A DNA stretch of 64,000 bases from the NCBI GenBank assembly GCA_013397845.1, contig VZTG01008549.1:124001-188000 (forward strand), given 5' to 3'. This stretch comes from Melanocharis versteri (lineage: Eukaryota; Chordata; Aves; Passeriformes; Melanocharitidae). Both the position numbers and the translations under genes were made by a program. A model generated the notes under the pieces. It was given only the letters and a program-made list of their open reading frames with translations, made no database searches and was not told the DNA's origin. This document shows, in pieces, positions 27,501 through 39,500 of this stretch (within the stretch, counting starts at the first letter, position 1; every line of letters starts with the position of its first letter).

Positions 27501-30500
27501 CAGGCTTTCCTGGCTCTTTTCCATGTGGAAATCTCTCCAGCCTTTGCACCAGCAGTGCAGGGATGGGTGAGAGCTGCTGCAACCAAATGGTAAAAGGCAC
27601 TTCGTCTTTACTGGGGCCATCCAGTGCCAATTCACTCACAGCAGCTTAGTGCATTACAAAGTACCGTCTGTCCAACCTGCCGCAGATTTAAGGCAATTTT
27701 CGCTACATTACTGTTATTGCCGAGACCCCTGGGCAACGGAAATATTTATAAGGGCAGGCATGGGTAGGAAAGCTTAATGAAATCCTCTAGATAAATGGTT
27801 CAGTGTCCTGAAAAGGGAATAGCAGCAGTCAGCTTGTCTGGCTACTTCTTCCCTTCTCAATTTTTTTCAGCTTTATGTTCATCTTCATATAAATTAGGGG
27901 TAGCAAAGAGCTTTTGGGTCACCCAGTTTGTCACTTCGGCAGTCACTTCCCTCTAGTACTTCCCTCTTGGAAGCAGCAGGTGAGTATCAGCATTACAAAC
28001 TTCAAACAAGGCATTTGCTGAAGATAAATAATGTTTTATTTTGCTAGCAGACATTTTAGCTTAGAGTTGCTCAGCCTGGAAAGCCTCAGAGTGAGAGATT
28101 TCTATGAAGCTTTGTAGGTAATAGTGATTGTGATAAAAACTGATCATAGGATCACAGGATAATTCAGACTGGAAGGGTCGCACCTTTTTCTTAAATAGAT
28201 GTGGAAATCAATCTGGTCCAGGGACAAAAGTACATTCTATTTCTCACCGTGAGACAGGCTGCCTCAGTATCTGGTACCACAGAAAGACAAATAAGAAGAA
28301 AAAGTAGTTTTTCAAAGAGCAAACATAACCTTTAATAACTAGAAATGGGCTGGGACCAAAATGCCCTGTCCAAATGCCTCTGGGAGTGCAGAGGAAGCAA
28401 TGCCTGGATGAAAACTGAGAGGCTCGAGCCAACCCCTATTGCTAACATCTGCAGCTATGCATGCTCAGATAATGGTGTGACTATAATCACATTCATCCTG
28501 CAGGGGGTAATCTGAACAGAGGTTAGTAAAAAAAATGGGTTTTTTTTCTCCCCATTCTGGCACTGCACAGCTATGGGAGTCTGTGTGCATTGCCAAGAAT
28601 GAGATATCATCATTATGGATTGTTTGTGTTATGGCAGTGCCCACACCTTGCAGGGCTCTTCCCAAACGTCTCAGCACACTCCGGTAACTCCCCCAAAAGG
28701 AGGAGTTTGCATGAAGGAGAAACCTCAGCAGCAGAGTGGTCACCATGTGCTTGGTAGACCCCTTGGATCTGGCTGCCCATTCTCTCTAGCAAGGGTCAGA
28801 TTTCCAGCTCCAAGACCACAGCAGGTCTCCAGGTACTTGGGGGGCAAACTGGAGGATACACTTGTTTAGAACGGAGCAATATTGAGCCTGAGGCAGCATT
28901 TTCAATGAAGCAAGGCTGTCCTACTAGCACCAGTGATGCCAAGAGGGAGGGAAGGTGCAGTCCTAGCCAATGTAATCTTCTTTGGGAAGCACATGTTAGC
29001 TGTTTTTTCCCTTCTCCTGCTTCCTGCTGATTGCTATGGGTGAGCAGTTCCTGCACATCCCTGTGCCTGTACACAGCAGCCACACACCAGGGAAGGTCTT
29101 TCATGCAAGGTTACACAAACTCACCCTGGCCCTTTCCAGAAGCAGAGACAGTTTGCAGATCCAACTCTCCCGATTTCACCGGGTCAGTTTTGGCTGCATT
29201 CTAACACAGTTTGTCTGTGCCTACTAAACTTGGGCGTTGGGTGCTGCATTTAGCTGAGCTGCAGCAACTGCCTCTCTCCACAGCAAGCACAGAGTTTTGT
29301 GCTGCACCTCAGGGAAAGCAGGTGAGGCAAAATTATTTTGCCTTCTAGCTGGAACGGGCCAAGGACAGGCAAGTGGGCAGCTGCCAGGAGGGAGGCGATG
29401 TGCAGAAGCCTGACTGTGAGTCGCTATTGTTCTGGTTACAAGCAGAACGGTAATGTATGCTGCAGGCTGCCTGCAGCGGCTCCAGGTGGGCTGTGTTTTC
29501 CAGGGAAGGAGGAATCCCTGTCACATCTGTGCTGAGGTGTCTTGCCAACAGCAGGATGGCTGGTGATCGCAGCGCAGGAAAGCTCAAGTCCAATAAAGAG
29601 CACTCATAAACTTTTGATTCGAGGCTGTTGGCATGGCCTGGGCTGCAGCACGGGATGGAGATGCAGAGAGGCTGCAAAGCAGCAGGAAAACATCCTTGGT
29701 CTTCCGATCCCTGCAGGTTTGAGCGGGGCCAGGAGGACAGCTTCATCATGGAGATCGCCGACATCGCGCCCCTCAGGAAGATGAGGATCCGGACGGATGG
29801 GAAGGGGACGCGCCCACACTGGTTCCTGGAAAGGGTAACGCACTTGGCATCGTGCTTCTCTCACAGCCTGCATGTCCTGGAGCCTCTCAGACCCTGGCAA
29901 AGAGGAGAAAGGCACCAAGTGACTCGTTTTTATTAATTTCCTACATTTTTTCTGTTCGGTTTCTCATGGTTTTTTCCCTGCAGAAGAGAGCAGAGGGAAA
30001 AGCTGTGTTTTAAAGCTTTTCTTGTGGTGGAATCACCATGTCTGGATGTGTTCAAAAGGCTTGTGGGTGTGGCACATTTGTGGGCTATGGTTTAACAGTG
30101 ATCACTGTGGTGTTGGGTTAATGGGTGGACGTAATCATATTGGACATCTTTTCCAACATAAATGACTCTATGGTTTCACCACAGATTCTGCTGTTAGATC
30201 TCACTCTCCTCTGCAAGAGCCTTGGTTTGTCACCAGGGCACCTGCAGTATTTTCTGGCCCCTGGGATGTACCCTCAGCCTCTGCAGATCTCTGCCATGTG
30301 GGAACCTGAATCCATGGGAGGGTGGATGTTTGTCTGCCAGACAGAGACACGCTGAGCCGGGTGGGACATTTCCAAATAATCCACCCATTCATCTGGATCA
30401 TCCCATCCCTCCCCTTTCCTTCTACTCTAGCACACAGACTTATTTCTTTTCTTGTCCATACAAGTAAGGTGTCATTTTTATCTTGCATTTTGAGTGGAGC

Positions 30501-33500
30501 ATACAAATCGATGGCACTTTCCCCTGATGTCCTACCTTGCACAGAAGTACGGTGCTTGCCTTTGTCTTTGCTGACAAACCACCAGCTCCTTGTAAGGATC
30601 ACTTCTATTTGGGCAGCCAAAAGTAGTTTTCTTGTTGTGGGTCCATATAGTTCTATTTCTAAGAGAGAGGGGGAACGATGTGCTGATTGCAACCATCAGA
30701 TGTCATTAATGGAGAGACACATCTCTGCCATTTTCCTTTGCCATGCTTTTCCTGGAGTCGATATACTGCTGGATTTCTGTATCTTGACCTTTTTATGAGA
30801 ACAGTTTAAGACCCAGTAGCTTAACCATGGTCAGAGGGAACACTGCATGATTTTTTATTAGGTCCTTTATCCTTTTTGACTAGTTTACAGCAGTATTCTT
30901 CCAAGAGATAATGTGTTTCTAAACATTGACCCTACACAGCCACTGGTTTTCAGTGAAGTGGTGAACTTCTCTTTGCTTTCAGAAGAATTTCTGGGCTGCA
31001 GTACCATTTTTGCTTCAACCTTTTCTACTTCTAATTTTTTTCTCAGCAGCTGGTGAAGGAGGGGAACTGAAAGAGGGGGAATTCAGGCTGGATATTAGGA
31101 AGAACTTCTTTACTGTAGGGGGGGGGAGGCCCTGGCACAGGGTGCCCAGAGAAGCTGTGGTTGCCCCTGGATCCCTGGCAGTGTCCAAAGCCAGGTTGGA
31201 TGGGCCTTGGAGCATCCTGGGATAGTGGAAGGTGTCCCTGCCCATGGCAGGGGGTGGCACTGGATGAATTTTAAGGTTCCTTCCAACCCTTAACATTCTA
31301 TGATGATGCTTGGTGCAGCTTCTCAAAGGATTAGACCTCCAGCACATATCTTTAGAATAGATGCCACCAATGCACAGTTTGTCTCTCTGTGCCTGAGGAA
31401 TATCTCAATCTGTTCTCTGATTTGATTCAGACATCTTGGTCAAACTCCCTTTGTAATTTCTCACGTGCTTTCCCCTGAGTTTTATATATCGTATTCATAT
31501 AAAATGAAATCAAATAAAGCTTATTCATCCAGAGACATTCCAGGTCTTGCAGTCATGAATCAGCAGCAGCACAAAGGCAAGGGATGGCTGAATCTTTAGG
31601 TGTGCCTTCCCACCTTCCTGTTCGCTATTCTGTCCAGACATTCCAAACCCTCAGCCTGCTGGACTGTCCTACCAAAAGCAAAGATTTCCCAGGGAAGTGG
31701 GCAAAGAGGACTCTCATTTGGACCCATCCAGTAGGCTCATAGCCACCTTCCACCTCTACAGAAGCCACAGGTGGACTATGCACACAAGAACAGGTCTTGA
31801 GAACAGACTTAAAAGAGGGCTTGTAAAAGTGAGGGAGAGCAACTTTTTACATGGGCAGATAGTGAACTTTTTACATGGCAGATAGTAGAATGAGGGGCAA
31901 CGGTTTTGCACTAAAAGAGAAGAGATTTAGATTAGATAGTAGAAAGAAACTCTCATCTGTGAGGGTGGGGAGGCCCTGGCACAGGGTGCCCGAAGCAGCT
32001 GTGGCTGCCCCTGGCTCTCTGGAAGTGCCCAAGGCCAGGTTGGACACTGGGGCTTGGAGCAACCTGGGATGGTGGAAGGTGTCCCTGCCCATGGCAGGGG
32101 GTGGAACTGGAAGGTCCTTGAGGTTGCTTCCAACCCAAACCGTTCTTTTACTATTCTAATATTTTAGAAGTTCATGAAAATTATGCCCGTAGTCTCTATT
32201 TTTCTTAGATAAACAGATCACAGAGGATTTTCAAACTGCTGTGTTTCGCGGAGAATTGTATTTATTGGTTTTCTTTCCCACCTTCCCTGCAAAGGTAAAC
32301 ACAGCATTTGCATTCCCAGGCAGAGGGTGGCTACAGAAGCGTTCTGGAAGACGGGAGGAAGGATTTGTGTTCTCTGATTTGTATTCCAGCCTTAAAAACT
32401 TACGTAGCCTGGTGTGACATGAAAACTGATCGGAGCCCATTTCCATTTCTGTCAAAAGTGCATATTAAGACTGCATAATGAAATACTTGTGGGGGTAGTG
32501 CTAAACTCTCAGACAGATGGTTCACAGTTAGTGCTAACTAGCACAGTGAAATGAGAAGCTAGATTAAGCCATCAACCCCGTAATTAACCATTTGTTGCTC
32601 CATTTATCTACATGATATTCTCAGTTTTCTTGTTCTATTAAACTAACAATAAATGATCTTTTTAATTCTCTTTGGTCTTTTGGTAAACTGTTGCTAGCCA
32701 TAATTTATACTGCTTTTAGTTCACCAGATATAGAAATGCATAAATACCAATTAAAATGCATGAATTATCAATGATTCTGTACACAGCCAAAAGATTCAAT
32801 TTGCAAGCAGGCAAGCAGTCATATTTTTTTCTGTCTACATAAAATACACTAAAATTTCATTCAGAATCTCAGCAAAGTAATGAACTTGGTGCTGAAAATT
32901 CAAACTGCATCACAAGTAGCAATAAGTTTTAAATGCTGGTACCTAAACCTCTTGAGGGAACAAAATTTGATTAGTGATATTTTGCAACCAAGTGAACATT
33001 ATTGGTCATTACCGTGCCCAAAAAGGCATTGTGAATGTTCTCCAAAGCTGAACAATGCTTTCTGATTGCACCACTGCTGGGAGGGAGGGACATAGAGTGT
33101 GGATCTTTTCTGCTGACCTAATGCTGAATCTCATGTTCTTCCACATCAAGCTACCATTACACTGCTCCGTGTTTCTGAAAAACCAGGGAACAAAATCATA
33201 GAATCGCAGAATGGTTTGGGTTGGAGGGGACCTTAAAGTTCATCCCATTCCGCCCCCTGCCATGGGCAGGGAAACCTTCCATGATCCCAGGTTGCTCCCA
33301 GCCCCATCCAACCTGGCCTTGGACACTTCCAGGGATCCAGGGGCAGCCACAGCTTCTCTGGGAAACCTGTGCCAGAGCCTCATCACCCTCAGCATGAAAA
33401 CATTTTTACTCTAATTAGGAAACTTATCTAAATGCATACTTTGGAAATCTCTTACTGGGATAGCTGCTTCCTCAGTCCCTGTGATGATTTCACCTGCTGC

Positions 33501-36500
33501 CCAGTGTCTTAGCTATGAAGTTGAAAAGCTAGAAAAAAGAAGGGATGAAAGCTCGGTGAAATAGCAGGAATTATGAAACTGTTGAATTCTGCAGAGTTGC
33601 TTCTCTCAGAATTTTAATGTTACTTTGTGCTGTCAAAGCCAGACAGATAAGAAGCTGCCTTAATGAAGCACTAATTGCATTGCATTCAAACGTCACAAAT
33701 AATCCTACATGTGGGACTCAGTCTTTATTCAGTCCTTTCTCCTTTGTATAAAGGAGATTAGGAGAATTTGAGAATTATTATTGAGAATTGAGAATTATTT
33801 AGCTGAGGCTGACTTTTATTCTTTGCAAAAGAGAGAAGCCTTTTTGTTTTACAGTCAGAAGTTCTGGGTTTAAGTGAAGAATAATGACATGCAACAGAAT
33901 CATAAAATCGTGTGATTGAGCCTTTAAAGGTGAATTCCAGGAGCTGGGTATTTAGGTGTCAGCAGAATGGGAGACCCTGTGGAGCATGTTTTACATGACA
34001 TCTGGAAAAAGGCTGGGTAGAGGTAAATCAAATAATCGGACATGTCAAACCTTTCCATTGCAGGAGACAGTGTACAATTAATTTCAAATTGTTGGTTTAA
34101 TGTTCCTGTCAACTACTGTATATGCTCAGCTACAAAGCAAATTATCGATGTGTTATTCATGCACACTTCTGCCACTTTCTCTTCATGGCTTATTGGTGTT
34201 CTACAGCCCAGGTAAGCTCCTTGCATAATTAGCAAGAAAGTCTGAGCTGAAAAGCACACTGGATGCCCACAGCAAGTTCTAGGTATCCTAAAAAATAGCT
34301 TAGGTGCAATGCGAAGTAGTGGTCTCATTGCCAAGCAGTAGCTAGTTTTACTGAGAGGAACAGGCAGAAATTAAATATAGTCTCAGCTCAGCTCACTGAG
34401 ATGACTTCCTTGACCCTCATGATTGAAACCAAAATCCTGCATCATCCTCTGTGTGTGCAACACCCACAAACATCTCCTTGCAGGATGGGATTCATTTTCT
34501 GCTATTTTAGTCACCGAAAAAGGCTACATTCAGCTTTCACCCCTTCCAAAAACCTATTCAGGCCCCCTCTGTAGTCATGAGACAGGAGGACCTGAGAAGA
34601 GGGGGCGATGCCTCGAGAAGCTCCTTACCTGCCCCCAGTTTAGGTGGGATGCGTGGCTCCCCTGGGAATACCCAGGTCCCACCACTGACCACATGCTGTG
34701 CTTGGGCTGGGTGAGCAGCATTTAGGGGGTCCATGCTGGGTAAGCGGGGCAGTGTCCCCACATTGTGACCCAGCAGTCAGCCTGCCACTGCTGCTGCTTC
34801 TGTGTCCCTTGCTGTGATCATAGGATCATGGTTTGGGTTGGAAATGACATTTAAAGGTCATCCCATTCCACCATGGGCATTCCAGATGTCCAACCTGGCC
34901 TTGGACACTGCCAAGGTTGGGGCACCCACAGTTTCTCTGGGCACCCTGTGCCAGGGCCTCCCCACCCTCCCAGACAGCAATTCCTTCCCAATATCCCATC
35001 CATCCCTGCCCTCTGGCACTGGGAAGCCATTCCCTGTGTCCTGTCNCTTGTGCAGTTGGAGCCCAGGGCTGGAGCAGCTCTGCAGGTGGGGTCTCACCTG
35101 AGCGGGGCAGAGGGGCAGAATACCCCCTCCCCTGCTGCCCACGCTGGGGATCAGCCCAGGATACAGTTGGATTTCTGGGCTGATAACCCTTGGGCAAAAA
35201 AAGCTCATCAGGTGAATCCCTTTCCCCTGTCTGCTGCTGCTGTAGCACCACCCCAGACCGAGGTACCAGGGGCAGGTCTCTGTTTCTGTCCTGACCGCTT
35301 ACAGGAAGATGCACACAGATGCAATCACACATCCTGGGTGAGGGGCTGAGGATGGGAGAAGCTGTCATTTTGCTCCAGCGGTTTTAGTAGCCAGATGCTT
35401 TTTCTCAGACAGCAGCTGGAGCGCTGAGCGTGGGCTGGGTGAGACCTGACCTCCGTGTCTGTGAGTGCTCTCCAGCTGACAACTCTAATCTGCTCCTATC
35501 CCCACGGCTTCCCTGACAATTCGCTGCAAGCTTTGCTCAGGACATTTCGTTACTGAGTGTCGCTGTCATTACCCAGCAGGGCAGAAGTACTGCTGGCTGA
35601 ACCTTTCCCAGCACAGGTGGGTGTTGCACCGGGGTGACGGGAAAATAGGTATTTTCAGTCAACCTGACATTGCTCACAGTTCAATTTTTCGAATTTTAGC
35701 CAAAGAAAACTTTCTGGGTTGGACTCCTAAGAGGATGCAGGCGTCGTTCACACATCCTTGAGAGAGGACACTTCTGTGCCCCAGCAGAAAGGCCACCAGC
35801 TGGGGTGGGGGAGACCTGATTCTGCTTGGTTCAAAGCAAGGGTTTGATTCAACATCTCTTGACTCACAGAACAGTTTTTTTGACCACAAAGTAATAGTGT
35901 CACTGGCTATGAATAAGCAGCTTTTTAGAAAAGTGGGACATCTTCTACAGCCAAAAATGTCCTGTCCCCTTGGGACAGGGGGGTGAAGGTGTTGTGTTAC
36001 AGATCCCTCTTTAGCATCAGGCAGAGTGAAAACCCCAGAGTGTCCTACCCACAGAACCATTCAATGCACAAATAGCATGGCTTACTGCTCATCCTCGGTG
36101 TAGCTACGGCCCTCTTTAAAACAAATTTTTTATAANGCTGGAGCGCTGAGCGTGGGCTAGGTGAGACCTGACCTCCGTGTCTGTGAGTGCTCTCCAGCTG
36201 ACAGCTCTAATCTGCTCCTATCCCCACGGCTTCCCTGACAATTCGCTGCAAGCTTTGCTCAGGACATTTCGTTACTGAGTGTCGCTGTCATTACCCAGCA
36301 GGGCAGAAGTACTGCTGGCTGAACCTTTCCCAGCACAGGTGGGTGTTGCACCGGGGTGACGGGAAAATAGGTATTTTCAGTCAACCTGACATTGCTCACA
36401 GTTCAATTTTTCGAATTTTAGCCAAAGAAAACTTTCTGGGTTGGACTCCTAAGAGGATGCAGGCGTCGTTCACACATCCTTGAGAGAGGACACTTCTGTG

Positions 36501-39500
36501 CCCCAGCAGAAAGGCCACCAGCTGGGGTGGGGGAGACCTGATTCTGCTTGGTTCAAAGCAAGGGTTTGATTCAACATCTCTTGACTCACAGAACAGTTTT
36601 TTTGACCACAAAGTAATAGTGTCACTGGCTATGAATAAGCAGCTTTTTAGAAAAGTGGGACATCTTCTACAGCCAAAAATGTCCTGTCCCCTTGGGACAG
36701 GGGGGTGAAGGTGTTGTGTTACAGATCCCTCTTTAGCATCAGGCAGAGTGAAAACCCCAGAGTGTCCTACCCACAGAACCATTCAATGCACAAATAGCAT
36801 GGCTTACTGCTCATCCTCGGTGTAGCTACGGCCCTCTTTAAAACAAATTTTTTATAACCTGGAGCAGTATTCTTCTTTTGAACTGCTGAAGACTCCAGCA
36901 GGGCTTGGCTGGGGTCAACAGAAGGCCATGGACTGGGACACCTGAAGTTTGAGGACAGAATTTGAGCACACTTCATCTCAAGATAAGTTTCAGTGAAATT
37001 TTTTCCTTAGGCTGATATATGAGCATGCAGTGGAAGGGCACTGAGGTGGTCAAGGGGCTACAGGAAGCACATGGCACACCAGGAAAGGCTGAGGAAAATA
37101 GAGTTTTTAAGCCATGACAAGAAAAGGCTGAGGGGTAATCCAATAACAGTCTTCTGCTGCTTGGAAGGAGGTTACAGAAACCATTGATCCAGACTCTCCT
37201 CAGAGGTGAGCAGCGAAAAGGCATGAGGCAATGGACACGAGTTGCATTGAGGAAAACCCTGATCAGACATAAGGAATTAAATCTTCTCAGTGAGAGTGGT
37301 GCAGCCCTGGGGTGAGGAGTCTGAGTGTTGGGGGAATCTACACCCTTGAAGACTTTCACAGCTCAGTTGGACATGGCTTTGCACGGCATGCAGCCGTGCT
37401 TGGGGCAGCGGGTGGAACTACAGACCTCCAGGCTGTTTGCGGCAGTAAGGAGCCAAGAACCACGCCAAGCAGTGTAGAAAGCAGAAGTGTGTCAGATTTT
37501 ATTTTGATTCTAACTTTTTATACCGAGATATATACATAATAGTGATTGGACAGTGTTGTCCCACCCCTCAGGGGGATTGGCTGAAGCCTTACAGCTCCAC
37601 TTAGCAAAACATAAGATTAGAAAGAGAGTAAAAATGTTCCAGTTTATCTTTGTTTTCCTACACGGTTCGTGAGAAGGAGAAAATTCTCAGGACTGCACGT
37701 CCACACAGGCATCCCTTTTAATGTGACATTTCCCACCACTCCTGATTCATTCCTCCCTAACACTATGCCACACTTCTCTGTCACGTCCAGGCTCGTGTTT
37801 CCATGGTCTTTGCACGGGCAGTGTTTGCTGATGCACTGCTACACACAGGTACAGTCTCTGTTTCTGTTAGATGGTGACACAAATGGCAATTTACAGCGCT
37901 GTCTCCTCCCTCCCCTTCAGCTCCCCCAGTCTGGTGAGAACTTACTGCTAGGTTTTTGCCCTAGGCAGGTGTAATGCTTTTCTCCCACCTGACTGATGCT
38001 CCACTGAGCCCACACACAACAAGAGACATAAAGATGGGTATTTTATTAGGCGTTTGTTAGAGTAACTTGTTGAGATGCTCTGAATTCATTCCCACTCTGT
38101 TCTTATCACCCCGGCATCTGAGCTTCTTCCATGACACGTTATGTGACTAATATCTGTTGCATACTGTTTGTTCTGTCACCTTTTCCCAGAGGGAGAAGTG
38201 TGTGAAATATTAAGTCTTGCTGGCCTAATTTTATCTTGTGCCTTGTTTTAACTTGTTTGGGCTTGGTTTGTGTCTCTCTACAATGATTTCTGCATGTTCA
38301 CGCGAAGGAGGCAGGCAAAGGAAAGATGCTGAGTGCTTTGAGGAGAGATAGTGAAGTTTTTAATAACTCTGTTACTTCTTTGGAGTGAATTCCATGCTGG
38401 TTCACAGGAGAGGTCTGACTCTCTTGGAGATGAGCTCTGTCCATAACTTAGGTCAGAGGAGCAAATTTCTCTGTTTGCTTTGCCACGTGGCTGAAAAACC
38501 ATCATGATACTGTGAATACCATTTCTCAGGACAAGCCACCACAGCAAATACCATCCACAGGAGAGAGTTCCATTCATCCCAGAAGAGCTTAGCATGGGGT
38601 TTGGAGCTGTGGGCAAATTCTCCCCATGTCCTACCAGATCGTGCACTTTGTAAGTTTAACATTTGCCCTCATTCAAATGGTAAGTAAGTTTTTTCCCCTA
38701 TTTTGGCTCTTCACAGATCACCTTGAAGAATCTTACTAATCAAGAAGTGGCCACGTTTACCTATGGGGATTGGCTGTCCAAGCTGAAAAATGCCAATGGA
38801 AGCCTGTTGTGTGAGATGCCAGCTGTCATAAACGACGAGCAGATGATGGAGGACACCACATACAGTCTTCAGGTTAAAACAAGTGACATTGGAGGTTGGT
38901 CCTTGCTAGATATTTTATGACTCTTCTAGCGTGAAGTTTGGTTTTTAACAATGAAAAAAAAAATCTGCTTCATTTGAAATTACATTTGAAAAAGCATAGT
39001 TTGGCTGGAACACATCCATTTTGGCTGGCTGTTCACCATGGCAGTGTCATTCTGAGAGACTTATATGGATCTGAACTCTGGGCAGAACGTATTTAGACAC
39101 AAGGCCCAGGTTTGACTGCTCTTTGATTCCTCTGAAGACACCCTAACAGAAACTATTACCAGACCAAGCTGCAGAGGTCAGCAGCCACATTTTTCTTTTT
39201 TGGTCAGGTCCATCCATGTAGGGTGGTCAGAGCAGGTGTGCTTCAAGTTTTCAGTCAGCACTGCCTGCCTTGCCCAAAGCAGACAGCAATAATTCACCCA
39301 CCTTTTCAAAGTGTTCTGAGGCCATTGATCTCAGGCTGTGAAATAAAAACATTCCTAAATGCACACCAGATAGAAGAGGGGGAACAAAGAGTGCAGAAAG
39401 CTGCAGAGCTTCAAGAGCCAAGAAATGGGATTTCAGTGTTGTTTCCTGGGATCACTGCTTCTTTTCATGGGAAATTTTGTCAGGCTGCTGGATGAAATCT

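Larger units (their letters stand above)
29835..38716 (+). other. LOXHD1: LOXHD1 intron, 8882 bp with assembly joins
   Basis: Repeat-dense. It holds CR1 copies at 30028-30177, 31060-31306, 31887-32159, 33194-33420, 34817-35161 and about 37021-37431, an LTR-like segment at about 37434-37662, and two single-N joins. A 721-bp sequence is present twice (35415-36135 and 36137-36857). If the second copy is artificial the true intron is about 722 bp shorter, apart from whatever is missing at 35046. Confidence 0.8.

Noticed and set aside
33895..33950. Possible CR1 tail (CAGAATCATAAAATCGTGTG)
   Set aside because: The sequence after it does not follow CR1, so the resemblance is too short.
35674..36782. 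Two identical 128-codon open frames on the - strand (35674-36060 and 36396-36782)
   Set aside because: They are copies of one sequence in the probable false duplication, and the translation shows no domain or splice context.
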